Below are positions 1 through 10,969 of a DNA stretch of 64,000 nucleotides, piece after piece. This stretch comes from Ustilago trichophora (taxonomy: Eukaryota > Basidiomycota > Ustilaginomycetes > Ustilaginales > Ustilaginaceae), in NCBI GenBank assembly GCA_900323505.1, contig OOIN01000017.1:248001-312000 (forward strand), read 5' to 3'. The position numbers and the translations under genes are program-made. Numbering within the stretch: the stretch's first letter is position 1; every line of letters begins with the position of its first letter. The notes beneath the pieces were generated by a model. The model was not told the origin of the DNA and ran no database searches. It worked only from the letters and a program-made list of their open reading frames with translations.

Positions 1-710
1 TCGAAGGGATGTGTTTGTCACGACCAAGATCATTTTCCCGAAGGAGACGCAGGAGGAGACGCTCGAGTCGCTGCGAGAGTCTGTCAACAAGGTCAACCTC
101 GATGGTAAGCTCACTTGGGCCCCATGACGATTTTACCATTTGTAACACGCACTGATTCTGTAACTTTTGTTGTTCGATTGCAGGTTACGTGGACTGCTTT
201 CTGATTCACACGCCTACTTCGGGCCCTGCGGGACGCAAGCACCTCTGGGAAGCTCTCAAGGAACTCCAATCTGAAGGCAAGGCTGTGACGATCGGTGTTT
301 CCAACTACGGCGTCAAGCACTTGCAAGAATTGATCGACCGCAACGAGAAGCCCGCCGTCAACCAGATCGAACTTCACCCCTGGTGTCAGCAGCGACCCAT
401 TGTCGAGTTTTGCAAGAAGCACAACATTGTTCTGCAAGCCTACTGCCCGATTGTGCGCGGACAGCATGCGGACGATGCCGATGTGAAAAAGATTGCAGAC
501 AAGCATAAGGTGGACTGGTCCCAGGTGCTTTTGCGATGGTCGCTGCAAAAGGGCTTTGTTCCGCTGCCCAAGTCTGATACCCCGAGCAGGATTGCAAGCA
601 ACGCGGATCTGTACGGATTCGAGTTGGATGACGAGGATATGGCCACGCTGGATGGCAAAGATGAGGGTGCCAAGGGTGCTGTTGCTCCTAACCCTGTTGA
701 TTGCGAGTGA
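1..710 (+). CDS. Aldo/keto reductase, 5'-partial, one intron
   Basis: NADPH-dependent oxidoreductase of the aldo/keto reductase superfamily, a cytosolic TIM-barrel enzyme reducing aldehydes or ketones. The N-terminus lies before the window. The visible exon begins in the strand segment RDVFVTTKI and ends at 104. A GTAAGC donor at 105 and a CAG acceptor at 183 define a 79 nt intron that restores VNLDGYVDCFLIH. Family hallmarks follow: GVSNYG, the strand QIELHPWCQQ, LQAYCP and the C-terminal cofactor segment PLPKSDTPSRI. The catalytic Asp/Tyr lie upstream of the window, and the conserved HP motif is present. The stop is TGA at 708-710. Substrate cannot be predicted. Confidence 0.9.
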
Positions 711-1192
711 ACGCTATAAGGCGCAAGTGCTACATGTAGACATGACTATCAGTATCAACGATGGAATATACACATACACACACTTTTGAATCGGGTTTAA
801 CAGTCCCGATTGAGATAAAAAAAGTACTGTTTCCTACGGAAGCAACGCAAGGCTGCAAACTGTGTTCGGAGGGCCAAATTGGTTGGCTTGCAGATTTGTG
901 CATCCGCGATTTGGACAAGCCCGACAAAATTCTCCTCCTCCTCGGCCGTCGCTGCTAACATTAACTGATTTCGGCACAAGCTCTGTCAGTGTTGGTCTCA
1001 CCTTTGTTGTCTCTCTGACACCAACAATACTTGATTCCGAGAAAAGCTTTGCATCTCACCACAAAGCCTGGTTTGCCTTTGAATTGTCACGAGTAGACGC
1101 ATTGGAGAGGGAGAAGTAAACCTGGGAGATGGAGGCTGTGCACCGCCAAGCAGCTGGGCAGACGTAAGCACCGCACATGTACAGTAAACAGA

Positions 1193-1222
1193 CCCCCCCC
1201 CCCCCCAAAAAAAAAAAAAAAA
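1193..1222. repeat. Homopolymer C14 followed by A16
   Basis: A run of 14 C is directly followed by 16 A. Length is likely to vary between isolates and is prone to sequencing error. Confidence 0.9.
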
Positions 1223-1403
1223 GAAACAAAAAAGAAAAGAAACAGATTCTTCTTCGGAGGAAAGATGCTCTCTCTGGCGAATTCATGGCAGAACAATCAG
1301 TTGCCAGCACCAACCGTGTGGCTCGGTGCTCGTATCCCTACTTGTTTCCACCTTTTTCTTTCTTGGAAAATGTGTTTGACAATATTGTCAAGTCTTGAAT
1401 TGT

Positions 1404-1438
1404 GTTGTTGTTGTTGTTGTTGATGATGATGATGATGA
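1404..1438. repeat. GTT/GAT trinucleotide microsatellite
   Basis: About six GTT units pass directly into about six GAT units. It lies in non-coding sequence. Confidence 0.9.
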
Positions 1439-1615
1439 GGACGGGGGATGTACTCGAACGTCGACAGGAGCGAATCACAAAAGCGCCCGACATGCCGAGC
1501 AAGATATGAATTGGCTGACTTCTCGGAACGCGATCCGCGTTTTTGTATTTTCTTAGCTCGCTTAGGCAACGGTTATCTTGAGTTTTGCCAGCAGATGCGC
1601 TCCGACTTTCTTCTG

Positions 1616-1640
1616 CTGCTTTGCTTTGCTTTGCTTTGCT
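1616..1640. repeat. TTTGC pentanucleotide repeat
   Basis: Four consecutive copies of a TTTGC-like unit in non-coding sequence. Confidence 0.8.
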
Positions 1641-2081
1641 CTGCTCGGATCAAAGTGATGCGCTCGCTTTTTGGGATTGTGATGCAGACCCACAGGTTGT
1701 TTCAGCAGCAGCAAGAGGTATGATTGAAGAGAAACAAGTTTTCAGTCTTGCCGCTTCCTGACCGTTTGACTGTTTGCGTTCCGGGTTTTGGAATCGCCTT
1801 ACAGTACACACGCCTGCGTTGGCTCCGACCCGATTGTGTTGTACTTGTGTGTAAAGCTTCTTCGATTGGCATCAACAGCACCGCTTCTTGAGTGTACCGC
1901 CTTTCAGGAACGTCTCTCGCACATGCACGAGGATGGTCTGGTGAAAAGATATTCAAAAGTCACAAGCAAACAGACACTTGCTCCCTTCTCCCCCCTTTCT
2001 TTGTCTGTTCGTTCATCTTGCCTCTCTCTTTACCAGCACCACCCTGGAATCCCGGACCAAAGAGGAAGAATAACAGCAATC

Positions 2082-3614
2082 ATGAAGTCCTTCGATCCCA
2101 CATCAACATTATCAGCCTTGGCGCTGGGCCTGGCATGGCTAGCCTCCATCTCGGCCGTCACTGCTGAGCCAGCATTACACACCTCGTCCTACCGACCATC
2201 CAACCTGCATCGACGTCAAGCAGCCACCACATCTAGCGGAAGCACCGCCGACCAGATCTCGATCTACCAACAGGCCTTCACCGACCCGGTAGCTGCTGCC
2301 AAAGCCGCCAATGCCCTCCCCTTTATCGCTGGCCAGTACGCAACTGGCAATCTTTATCGATACAACCTCGCCACGGACAGCGGACAGCTTCCTTGGAACA
2401 CCAATGTCCCCTTTATCGCCGAAGCTGCCGTCAACGGAAGCACTGACGAGGGGTGGCAGGCACTTCCCGAGATCGAAGGGATGACGCTCAACCGTACCTT
2501 TGCGGTTCAACCTAACGTGGTCATGCCTTTCTACCAGACGCAGGGCTACGATGCCAGCAAGATCAAGCGAGCAGTCATGATTATGCCAGGAAAGCCGAGA
2601 GATTGCTGGAAGTACACGTCGCTGGTGCAAAACGCGCTCAATGTCTATGTGACCAACCCGCAGAGTTCGGGTAGCGGTGCTGATGGGTCTGATGCTGGTG
2701 ATGCCTCGACACGAACAGACAAGGATGAAGTGCTGATTCTTGGACCTTGCTGGATGAACTCGGATGATCAAAGAGCGGGTGCGATTCAGGCGGGCGAGCT
2801 CTACTGGCATGGATCGCAGTGGCAGTCGGGAATGGCTTCGCGTGGTCCTGGAGAGACCTCTCTTTCATCATACCAGGTCATGGACTCGTTCATGGATACA
2901 TTGTTCGACAAGACCCAATTCCCCGCCCTCGACACTGTCGTGGTGGCAGGTCACTCGATGGGAGCCCAGATGGTCCAACGATACGCCGTTGTCAAGCAAC
3001 CCTCTCCCTACGACGGCAACGTTACCTTTTGGATCGGCAACCCAGGATCCTACGTCTGGCTCAGCTCGACCCGACCCAATCAGAGCAACACTAGTTGTTC
3101 CAGCGACTACGACGACTGGGCGTACGGCCTGGACGGATCTGGACTGCCCAACTACGCCCGTGACTATGTCAGGAAGAACAAGCAGCAGCTACTGTCTACC
3201 TTCCAATCGCGCAACGTCCACTACAACTATGGTCTACTTGACAACGGTCAGGGCGATACGGCTTGCGCTGCTTCTTACCAGGGCGCAAACCATTTAGAGC
3301 GTGGATGCCACTTTGTGGAATCGGTGGCAGCTTTGACCAGTGGTGGAAAGTTGCCTGCAACACAGACGGCCAATTTTATGCCCAACGTTTCCCATCAGGA
3401 TTACTCAATGTTGAGCTACAACATCTCGCTGTATAGGTTGTTCCAGCAGTCGCCAGGCGGGGCAGGTTCGTCTGCGAGCGGTGCGACTAAGGGTGGAAGC
3501 AGCGCAAAGAAGGGTGGAAGTGGGTCGGCAAGTTCGGCGGCATCAATTATGACAGGTGGAGCCGTGACAGTGGGTGTTGGTGCGGTGTTTGCGTTTGCTA
3601 TGAGCTTGCTCTGA
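2082..3614 (+). CDS. Secreted, probably GPI-anchored alpha/beta hydrolase
   Basis: A 510-residue serine hydrolase of the alpha/beta-hydrolase fold. The Met at 2082 is chosen because a signal peptide starts there (hydrophobic residues 9-27 ending VTAEP), followed by a dibasic HRR site near residue 42 that suggests Kex2 processing. The nucleophile elbow GHSMG is at about residues 290-294, with Ser292 as the likely nucleophile. The C-terminus is a Gly/Ser/Lys-rich linker and a hydrophobic tail, which fits a GPI-attachment signal, so the enzyme probably sits at the plasma membrane or wall. Several N-x-S/T sites fit secretion. Substrate is unknown; esterase, lipase or peptidase activity are all possible. 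Confidence 0.85.
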   Translation: MKSFDPTSTLSALALGLAWLASISAVTAEPALHTSSYRPSNLHRRQAATTSSGSTADQISIYQQAFTDPVAAAKAANALPFIAGQYATGNLYRYNLATDSGQLPWNTNVPFIAEAAVNGSTDEGWQALPEIEGMTLNRTFAVQPNVVMPFYQTQGYDASKIKRAVMIMPGKPRDCWKYTSLVQNALNVYVTNPQSSGSGADGSDAGDASTRTDKDEVLILGPCWMNSDDQRAGAIQAGELYWHGSQWQSGMASRGPGETSLSSYQVMDSFMDTLFDKTQFPALDTVVVAGHSMGAQMVQRYAVVKQPSPYDGNVTFWIGNPGSYVWLSSTRPNQSNTSCSSDYDDWAYGLDGSGLPNYARDYVRKNKQQLLSTFQSRNVHYNYGLLDNGQGDTACAASYQGANHLERGCHFVESVAALTSGGKLPATQTANFMPNVSHQDYSMLSYNISLYRLFQQSPGGAGSSASGATKGGSSAKKGGSGSASSAASIMTGGAVTVGVGAVFAFAMSLL

Positions 3615-4202
3615 GCTGCTCTTACTGGTTGAGAAAGCAAGCGCTCGCAGGAAATGCCAAAACACACTCTGATGGACATTGTAGACTATTTCAATACCGC
3701 AGTACAACAATCATTGCTTATGCTTCTATGCATAGCCGTATGTGCTGTGCCATAAGCTGAGCTTGAGACAAAGAGGTGGGCGGAAAATCGGATCTTTGAG
3801 CGGTGTTTTTCTAGAAAGAGAGAGGAAGCTGTCGTGTGCGGACGGGCGAGAGAATGGGCGAAATGGCAGAAAAAGCCGTTTTCCCCGCACAAAGACGCGC
3901 GCATCTATTTGCAATCGGCAACTCGGAGTAGCCGTGTGAGCGGTGAATGACCGACCATGCCCACACCCCGCATTTCAGGCCAAACCCAAGACCGATTCGA
4001 GCAGAGGGGCTGTGTGTGTGTGTCCCGTGCACAACCACTTCCTCCCGTCGCACATATGGCTCATCGTCTCTTTCCCTCTTCAAACCCAACCACCACCACC
4101 AACTTCGACTTCGTCACACAACGCTAACGCACAAGTGTTGCCTTTCCTCCTTATTCCAATCGAAAGCAGCTTTATATCCCCTCGATCGACCAGCCAGCCA
4201 CG
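3615..4202. other. Intergenic region
   Basis: Terminator side of the hydrolase and promoter of the transhydrogenase gene. It is pyrimidine-rich from about 4020. No gene or repeat is evident. Confidence 0.5.
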
Positions 4203-5834
4203 ATGCCGAAACCGGGTCCTGCAAGTCGAAGCAGCATCGCCAACCTGATGCGGCTCTCGCATGTTGCCGGCTGTCCCTGTCACGGCTGTTCGGTCGCTCG
4301 CGGAGGAGCCAACCTCGCCCGTGCCGGTCTCAACATGATCAACAAACACAACACTCAACCCGGTGCCAACTCTCGCGGCTACGCCACCCCCGTCGACCAC
4401 CTCGTCCAGAAGGAGTACGCATTCGAACTTGCTGCTTCCAACATTCGCTTTGGTGAAGGCGTCACCAACGAAGTCGGAATGGATTTCGCCAACATGAAGG
4501 CTCGCAAAGTTGGCGTATTCACCGATGCCACCGTGCGCAATCTCACCGCCATGAAGCAGAGTATCGAAGGCTTGGAGAAAGCAGGTATCAAATACGAGAT
4601 TTTTGACAAGGTCAGGGTCGAACCTAACGAGAAGAGCTGGGAAGAGGCGATCAAGTTTGCCAGGGAGAACGATTTCAGTCACTTTTTGGCAGTAGGTGGT
4701 GGAAGTGTAATGGATACTTGTAAAGTGGCGAATCTGTTTACTTGTTATCCTGAAGCGGATCTGTTGGAGTTTGTAAACGCTCCAATTGGTAGAGGTACGC
4801 CTATTGACAAGGTGTTGAGGCCACTGCTGTGTGTTCCTACGACGGCAGGTACTGGCTCCGAGACGACGGGTACTGCCATTTTCGATCACACCGCTACCGA
4901 GTCCAAGACCGGTATCGCTTCACGAGCGCTTCGTCCGCTTTTGGGCATTGTCGACCCTCTCAACACCGAAACATGCCCTACCGCCGTACACGTCTCTGCC
5001 GGATTGGACGTACTCTTCCACGCACTCGAATCGTACACCGCCATCCCTTACAACGAGCGCACTCCACGACCTGCCAACCCTCTCCAGCGACCCGCCTATC
5101 AAGGTCGCAATCCCATCTCTGATGTCTTTTCCCTGTGGGCGCTCAAGCAGACGGTCAAGTACCTCCCGCGTGTTGCACGCGATCGCACCGACGCCGAAGC
5201 CCGCGGGCAGATGCTCCTCGCCGCCACTTTTGCCGGTATCGGATTCGGAAATGCAGGTGTCCATCTTTGCCATGGAATGTCGTATCCCATCTCTGGCCTC
5301 AACAAGAAGTTCGGAAAATACCAGCATCCAGGGTATGAAGTCGATCACCCCATCGTCCCCCACGGTGTCTCGGTGGCTCTGACAGGTCCGGCGGTCTTCG
5401 ACTTTACCGCACCCTCCGCTCCAGACCGCCATAGAGAGGTAGCTGCCATCTTTGACGGTTACAACAACGGCTCGGAAAGCACCGATATCGCCCGTCTTCC
5501 CGACAGCGAAGTTGGCGGATTGGTGTACGACAGAATTGCCAAATTCTTGGCTGACCTGGGAGTCCCCAGAGGTCTGGAAAAGATCGGTTACAAGCATGAA
5601 CACGTCGAGGCTCTAGTCAAAGGTACCATCCCTCAGAGGAGGGTGTTGGATCTGGCTCCAGGTATCGGCGATGTGATGGGTGCCGATGGACATGAGCATC
5701 TCGCGAGAATTTTGGAAAAGAGTCGTAAGTATTATACCCTAACCTTTCATCCTGTTGAGCCTGCGTAGCTTTGGCATTGTTGCTAACCTTCCTTCATTGT
5801 CTTGTTCTGTTTGTCTTGCTCAGTGTCGTACTAA
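4203..5834 (+). CDS. Hydroxyacid-oxoacid transhydrogenase, mitochondrial (iron-dependent ADH family)
   Basis: A 511-residue group III iron-containing alcohol dehydrogenase closest to the ADHFE1/HOT type, which oxidises 4-hydroxybutyrate while reducing 2-oxoglutarate. The N-terminal 60 residues are basic and hydroxylated and end in RGYAT, a likely mitochondrial presequence. Visible motifs are GGGSVMDTCKV (nucleotide binding), PTTAGTGSETT, and the metal ligands in AGLDVLFHALES, GVHLCHGMSYP and HPIVPHG. The open frame runs to 5768, but a GTAAGT donor at 5725 and an acceptor ending at 5823 give a better end: a 99 nt intron, then an 11-base final exon encoding the last part of LSY and TAA. The intron is inferred from splice signals and a more family-like C-terminus. 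Confidence 0.9.
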
Positions 5835-6374
5835 ACTTTGTTTCTCTTTGGATCCCGATCTCGCCGATTCGGTCGTACGATGTGACACACCAATCTTGAG
5901 TTCAGCCTGAAATATCAACACAATGAATGAATGAAAGTCCGGCAATCGCTTTCTATGCAGCGGAAGAGTGCGGTTCTGACCACATGAAATCGATGTGCAG
6001 GCTAACTCCCAAATGCAAGATGTAAGTGTACTACTGTATGCGATCCGGTTTGACAGGGCGTAAAGAGGGAGCCGCGCTTCTCTGGAAACAAAGGAAGCCA
6101 AGGCAGAAAGTGAGAACAGGAAATTGTGGCGCGTGAAATTGAGACTTGCTCTGCTCAAGTGCCAAGTCGAAAGCAAAAGCCGGTCAAGGTCAAAGTGGAG
6201 CAAAACAAGGCTCTGTCAACTTTTGCTGCTTTCAGCCGCATCCGCACTATAATATTCGCATTTCGTATCAGATTCTCTTTCCAACGTCTTGCATCCGTCC
6301 TTTCTTCCACCATCAATCAACTCTCCTTTCTTCCTCTTTCCCTCATCGACTACCTACAAGATTAGCGATACATC
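5835..6374. other. Intergenic region
   Basis: No gene supported. It ends in a CT-rich leader directly before the MAPEG start. Confidence 0.5.
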
Positions 6375-6914
6375 ATGTCTTCTGCGCTATACTCTATTCC
6401 CGGGTTCAAAGATCTTGTATCTTCGATTACTGGCGGTCGCGATCCCTTTCACAACCTCTCTTGGGCTGGTGCACCCCTCTCACTCCTCCTGGCCGCTCTT
6501 CCTCACTGGTACACCATCTATCTCGCCGAATCGAACAAGGTCCAAGGAGGATGGTCCAACGTTAACCCGCGTTTTTGGGTTCAACGTTTAATCGCAAAAT
6601 CCAACACGACCAAACTTAGCCCTTTGGAACTTCAAATTCTTCGAGGTCAAAGTTGTCAAGCCAACGCATTTGAAAATGTACCGCTTTTCATCGCAACATT
6701 GATTTGGGCAAATTTTACAAAGTTGGAAACCGCAACGATTAATAACTTTGTCGTTGGATATTTGACAAGTAGAGCTGTGTTTACAGTGTTGTATTTGTAT
6801 GTTAGTGGAAAAGCGAATAGTTTCGCTAGGACGGCGGTTTTCAATTTCGGTATCATCTGGATTATCACCGTTTGGTTGAAGGGGGCTATGACGCTGTTGC
6901 CCGAGCTCAAGTGA
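6375..6914 (+). CDS. MAPEG-family membrane protein
   Basis: A 179-residue protein of the MAPEG family (membrane-associated proteins in eicosanoid and glutathione metabolism). Four hydrophobic segments lie near residues 28-48, 100-115, 122-143 and 150-172. The family signature is in RGQSCQANAFENVPLF (about residues 90-105), where the RxQ...N..EN pattern contributes to glutathione binding in characterised members. It probably acts in the endoplasmic reticulum or another endomembrane, as a glutathione transferase or peroxidase; a non-enzymatic role is possible. No intron is seen. Confidence 0.85.
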   Translation: MSSALYSIPGFKDLVSSITGGRDPFHNLSWAGAPLSLLLAALPHWYTIYLAESNKVQGGWSNVNPRFWVQRLIAKSNTTKLSPLELQILRGQSCQANAFENVPLFIATLIWANFTKLETATINNFVVGYLTSRAVFTVLYLYVSGKANSFARTAVFNFGIIWIITVWLKGAMTLLPELK

Positions 6915-7340
6915 GAGTGCAAGGTCATCAACATGGATTGGGAAATAAGACATTTCGGATCTCGTTGCAAAAGCAAGCTAGAAAAGCATAGCAAAGGGTA
7001 GATCATTCTTGTCGTACTCACTACACTATCCATACACAACCTTTTAGATCCATCAACGATGCAATACCAAACAAAAAGCTAATTCGACACTTGTCATATC
7101 ATACTGGGAGTTTCCATTCTCATATCTTTGGCCTTTGAGCTCGTTTTTCTCCATCTTGTCTGCTCTCGATTGAAACCTTCCTTCGGGCCAGCTTGGACAG
7201 ATGACGCTTCAAATACAACATTAAGGTGCTTTCTGCACTTTACACATCACCACGCACAATGGCACATGTAAGATTCATTCACGATGATCAAGTTTGTAAA
7301 TTTCCCATGAGATCAATATTCTGTTGGTGAGTCGGTGCGG
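6915..7340. other. Convergent intergenic region
   Basis: Shared 3' region of the convergent MAPEG and acyl-CoA synthetase genes. AT-rich stretches could serve polyadenylation. Nothing else is seen. Confidence 0.5.
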
Positions 7341-9149
7341 TTAGAGTTTGCTGGCGAACCTGGCCCTCAATACGTTTTTCTGGACTTTACCCGTGCTGGT
7401 CTTTGGCAATTCGTCGACGACATCGAACCATTCTGGAACAGCAAACCCGCTCATTCTCTCCTTGCAATGCTTTTTCAGCGCTTCGACGAAAGCTACATTC
7501 TCCTTGCTGCCCTTTTTCTTCAACTCGTCCACGTTGACCTTGCCCTTTGCTTGTTCGGTGAGGACGACAAAGGCTTGACCTCTTTCGCCCCATTTCTCGT
7601 GCGGTCGAGCGATGACGCAGCATTCGAGAATGTCGGCGTGAGCGGCTAGTTCCTGTTCCACCATGAGGGAGGAGATGTTTTCTCCTCCGGAAATGATAAT
7701 ATCTTTTCCACGGTCGAGGATTTGGATTTCACCGCCAGGATGACGAACGGCAAGGTCGCCAGTGTGGAAGTAGCCCTTCATAACGGCTTTTGATGTGGCA
7801 GCTGGATCGTTGTAGTAGCCCAGCATCGTCATGTTTCCGCGAATGACAATTTCGCCCGTTTCTTTGCCGTTGCGTTCCACGTCGACGAGATCGTCGGTAG
7901 ATGCATCGTTAGATGACTCGGTACGGATGACGCGAACTTCGTCCGATGTCAGGTAGGAGTGGCCTTGACGAGCCATCATGCGTGCACGAGAGTCGACGTC
8001 GAGTTGCGCCCATTCCGGTTCAAAGTAACGTCGTGTGAAGGGACCATAGGTCTCGGTCAGGCCGTAAACATGGACAGGGTAAAGGTTGAGTGATTCCATC
8101 TTGGCGAGGAGGTTGGCGGTTGGGGCCGAGGCTGCGACAGCTACGTTGACTCGGCGGTTGAGCTTGCGTGCGGAGGGGTGGTTGACGAGACCAATCTGGA
8201 CTGTGGGAGCTCCACAGTAGTGCGTAACGCCATGATTGAGTAGAGCATCCCAAATCACAGCATTGTCCACCTTGCGGATGGTGTGATGGGTGCCGAGTGA
8301 CGCGGTGACCGCCCAGGGGTATGTCCAGCCACAGGCGTGGAACATGGGAAGTACCCAAAGATATACGCTATCCTGGGTGATGTTGCTCTCAAAAGCGTTA
8401 GCTACAGCGGAAAGATAGGCTCCACGGTGGTTGGTAAGTACACCTTTGGGCCGACCTGTTGTGCCTGAAGTGTAGCAGAGCGCGATGGGCTGCTCTTCAT
8501 CCTGAGGAGCAGAGATGAGCTTCCAACCGGTCCTGGGTTCTGCAGAAGGCTTGGTGCGAGATTTGTACTTTTCCAGCTCGGCCTGCTCGGCCTTTTGCCA
8601 TGCTTGCCAGCCCTGATCGAGAAATTTTTCATAATCATCGCTGGGATCCTGTCCACCGGAATCCTTGCTGATGACCACTGTGATCCCTGCAGCAGGGGGA
8701 GGGAGGAGATGGGTGAACTCGTGATCGCACAAAATGATTGTGCTTCCCGAGTGTTCGAGAACATAAGCGACTTCCTTGGGGGTATTTCTAATGTTGATTG
8801 GGGTGATGATGCCTCCTGCGGCCGGGATGGAATAGTGGGCATCGGCAATCAGGGGTGCGTTGGGCGAGATGACGGCAACGCGATCGCCCAGCTTGAATCC
8901 GGGAACGGAAAGCAAAGCGAATGTGAGCGAAAGTGTACGAGCAGCCCATTGCTCGTAGGTGAACGAGTAGCCGCGTTCAGGGTGGGCGATGGCTAGCTTG
9001 CGTGGTGCGATGAGAGCTGCACGCAGAAGAAAAAAGACAGGAGTGAGGGAGGAGCGGTGGTGCGGGGTGGCAGGGTGATGAGCGAGGGAGAGCTCAAAGG
9101 GAATCGATGTGGTTGGGCGCGAGGAGCGCGGCGGGCTGTAGGATGACAT
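7341..9149 (-). CDS. AMP-dependent acyl-CoA synthetase, peroxisomal (PTS1)
   Basis: A 602-residue adenylate-forming enzyme that activates a carboxylic acid to its acyl-AMP and then to its CoA thioester. Motifs in order are the ATP-binding loop YTSGTTGRPKG (about residue 228), YGLTETYGP, the hinge region YFHTGDLAV and DRGKDIIISGGENI, and the acylation lysine in LPKTSTGKVQK near the C-terminus. It ends in SKL, a canonical type 1 peroxisomal targeting signal. The arrangement resembles short/medium-chain acyl-activating enzymes of plants and fungi. The start at 9149 is the first in-frame Met. The chain length of the substrate cannot be told from sequence. Confidence 0.9.
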   Translation of the reverse strand: MSSYSPPRSSRPTTSIPFELSLAHHPATPHHRSSLTPVFFLLRAALIAPRKLAIAHPERGYSFTYEQWAARTLSLTFALLSVPGFKLGDRVAVISPNAPLIADAHYSIPAAGGIITPINIRNTPKEVAYVLEHSGSTIILCDHEFTHLLPPPAAGITVVISKDSGGQDPSDDYEKFLDQGWQAWQKAEQAELEKYKSRTKPSAEPRTGWKLISAPQDEEQPIALCYTSGTTGRPKGVLTNHRGAYLSAVANAFESNITQDSVYLWVLPMFHACGWTYPWAVTASLGTHHTIRKVDNAVIWDALLNHGVTHYCGAPTVQIGLVNHPSARKLNRRVNVAVAASAPTANLLAKMESLNLYPVHVYGLTETYGPFTRRYFEPEWAQLDVDSRARMMARQGHSYLTSDEVRVIRTESSNDASTDDLVDVERNGKETGEIVIRGNMTMLGYYNDPAATSKAVMKGYFHTGDLAVRHPGGEIQILDRGKDIIISGGENISSLMVEQELAAHADILECCVIARPHEKWGERGQAFVVLTEQAKGKVNVDELKKKGSKENVAFVEALKKHCKERMSGFAVPEWFDVVDELPKTSTGKVQKNVLRARFASKL

Positions 9150-10120
9150 CGTTGCGGATATTTTGTCTTGACTTAGACGTAAGCAAGGGTGATGGTGATG
9201 ATGGTGAGAGGGAACTCACCGAAGTGCAGGTCACAAGGCGAGGGAGGTTAAGTAGGAATTTCAGCAGACCAGCTAAGGCAGGCAGTAGCAAAGTGCTAGA
9301 GAGAAAGCCCGCTCCGGTTAAGCCTATCTTGTGATGCCAAGAGGGGAAAAGGAAGGAATGCTACCAACGCAATCGGTCAAAGTTGGCTGGGCCAACACGG
9401 ATTAAGCGGTACATTACAGCAGCCCAAAGGTTTGATTGACCCGAGCATAAATTTCCCAACCGAAAATATCTGTGTGGGGTAATGGTGAAGAGAGACCGCC
9501 GCTGCTTAGTTTGACTTTGCCGAGTACACACCCAACGTGACGCATCTCTTATTCGCCTCTTCGGACACCGAACCAAAGCAGCATGACTAGCAGATGATAT
9601 TTGCGCCATTGCTGCTGTGATTCGTTTGCCTACCATCGTCGAGAATGCTATACCTGCTCAAGGCGTGGTTCAGGCGCTCGATCAATCCACCAAATCTCTG
9701 TATAATAGCAGAAGCATAAGCACAGTCGCAGTCGATCTTCAAGCCAAAGCAGTGCTGTGAGAATGGTTCAAATCGAAGGAGCAGCAGCCAAGATCAACGA
9801 CTGTCCCAACGATGGGACACATAAGCGGCATCGGTTGGACGCGCGCACAAGCCAGATTCTTAGAAGTTTCCCCTTCACCGCTCACCGGTCGACGGCTCCC
9901 AATTCATTTCCGATTACCGGTAGAATTGTTAAATCGCGCTTCTGCCTAAAAATAACAATGCGGGGTAGACAGCACGGACCCTCTTCACTTGTTCTTACCT
10001 CGCGAAATCCGCGGAGCAACTCTCTCGACCTTCAAGCCCACGCTGTGCCCATACCACACCAAACTGAGCCTATTTCTCTGCTTCGCTCTCTACCAACACC
10101 ATCATCCTTCTAGCATCGAG
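9150..10120. other. Divergent promoter region
   Basis: Separates the minus-strand synthetase from the plus-strand SGNH hydrolase, so both promoters must lie here. The hydrolase frame is open from 9989 but the extra residues have no family similarity. No RNA gene or repeat was found. Confidence 0.5.
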
Positions 10121-10969
10121 ATGCGTCTGATATCACTGGGCTCTTCCTTCGCCGCAGGGCCCGGCATTGCGCCCCAAATCGATTCCGATGCGGGGCGAAG
10201 TAGCAACAACTATCCCAACTATTTTGCTCGCAAGCTCGGTTTGGATCCCACCGATCCTTCGCAGTTCCTTGATCTTACCGTGTCCAGTGCCACGCTCTTA
10301 AACTTGATCTCCGAGCCCCAGGATACGGGCAAGAAGGTCTACCCGCCACAGGTCGACCTTCTCCCCCCTCTTCCGGCAGGTGACGATGGTAGCGATGTAA
10401 TTGTGACGATTACCGGTGGAGGTAACGACATGTTCTACATAGGCTCCATGTTCGCCTACACGCTAAAACATACTCTATGGGGCAAGATCTTATCCTACCT
10501 CGTCCAGACACCCGAAGAAAAGGAGCGCTTGGATCATCCTACCATTGCCACACCCGACGAAATATCTTGGCGATTCACCACTCTGCTCGACAAGATTCAA
10601 GAAAAATACCCAAAAGCCACTATTTATCTAGTAGAGTACTTTGCCATGATGGGACCCAACACCATAGGAGGTAGACATGTCGCATGGGATCAACAGCAGG
10701 TGCAAAGATATATGGAAACGGCAGATCTGTTACAGAGGCTCTACGAAAAAGCATCCCAAGGAAGGAGTAGGGTTCATGTCGTACCACTGGCAGAAGAGAG
10801 TAAGCAAAGACATGCTTTGGGTTCAATGCAACCTTGGGTCTCAGATGGCTCGCTGTGGAATTTTTATAAGGGTGGCGCGTTTCATCCAAATGAGACAGGG
10901 ATGAAGGCCGCTTCCGAGATTCTGTTTGACTTTCATACAAAGCTCAACCCAATCAAAGCTTTGCAGTAG
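10121..10969 (+). CDS. SGNH/GDSL-like hydrolase
   Basis: A 282-residue protein with an SGNH-hydrolase layout. Block I is LGSSFAAGPGI at residues 5-15 (GSS in place of GDS), block III is TGGGNDM around residue 98, and the catalytic His is probably in AFHPNETG near residue 254. The usual Asp three residues before that His is Gly here, so the triad may use another acid or activity may be reduced. Met 10121 is chosen because block I normally starts within ten residues of the N-terminus. No signal peptide is visible, which suggests a cytosolic esterase or lipase-like role. Substrate is unknown. Confidence 0.8.
   Translation: MRLISLGSSFAAGPGIAPQIDSDAGRSSNNYPNYFARKLGLDPTDPSQFLDLTVSSATLLNLISEPQDTGKKVYPPQVDLLPPLPAGDDGSDVIVTITGGGNDMFYIGSMFAYTLKHTLWGKILSYLVQTPEEKERLDHPTIATPDEISWRFTTLLDKIQEKYPKATIYLVEYFAMMGPNTIGGRHVAWDQQQVQRYMETADLLQRLYEKASQGRSRVHVVPLAEESKQRHALGSMQPWVSDGSLWNFYKGGAFHPNETGMKAASEILFDFHTKLNPIKALQ

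Larger units (their letters stand above)
711..2081. other. Intergenic region with simple repeats
   Basis: No supported gene. It holds a C14/A16 tract, a TTG/ATG microsatellite and a TTTGC pentamer run, then a pyrimidine-rich leader before the hydrolase at 2082. The hydrolase frame is open back to about 1788, but that upstream part has no domain character. Confidence 0.6.

Noticed and set aside
1788..2081. N-terminal extension of the secreted hydrolase
   Set aside because: It would bury the signal peptide behind 98 residues with no conserved features; this part is the promoter and leader.
2175..2810. 211-codon minus-strand ORF
   Set aside because: Antisense to the alpha/beta hydrolase with no domain character.
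4920..5603. 227-codon minus-strand ORF
   Set aside because: Antisense to the transhydrogenase; no motif.
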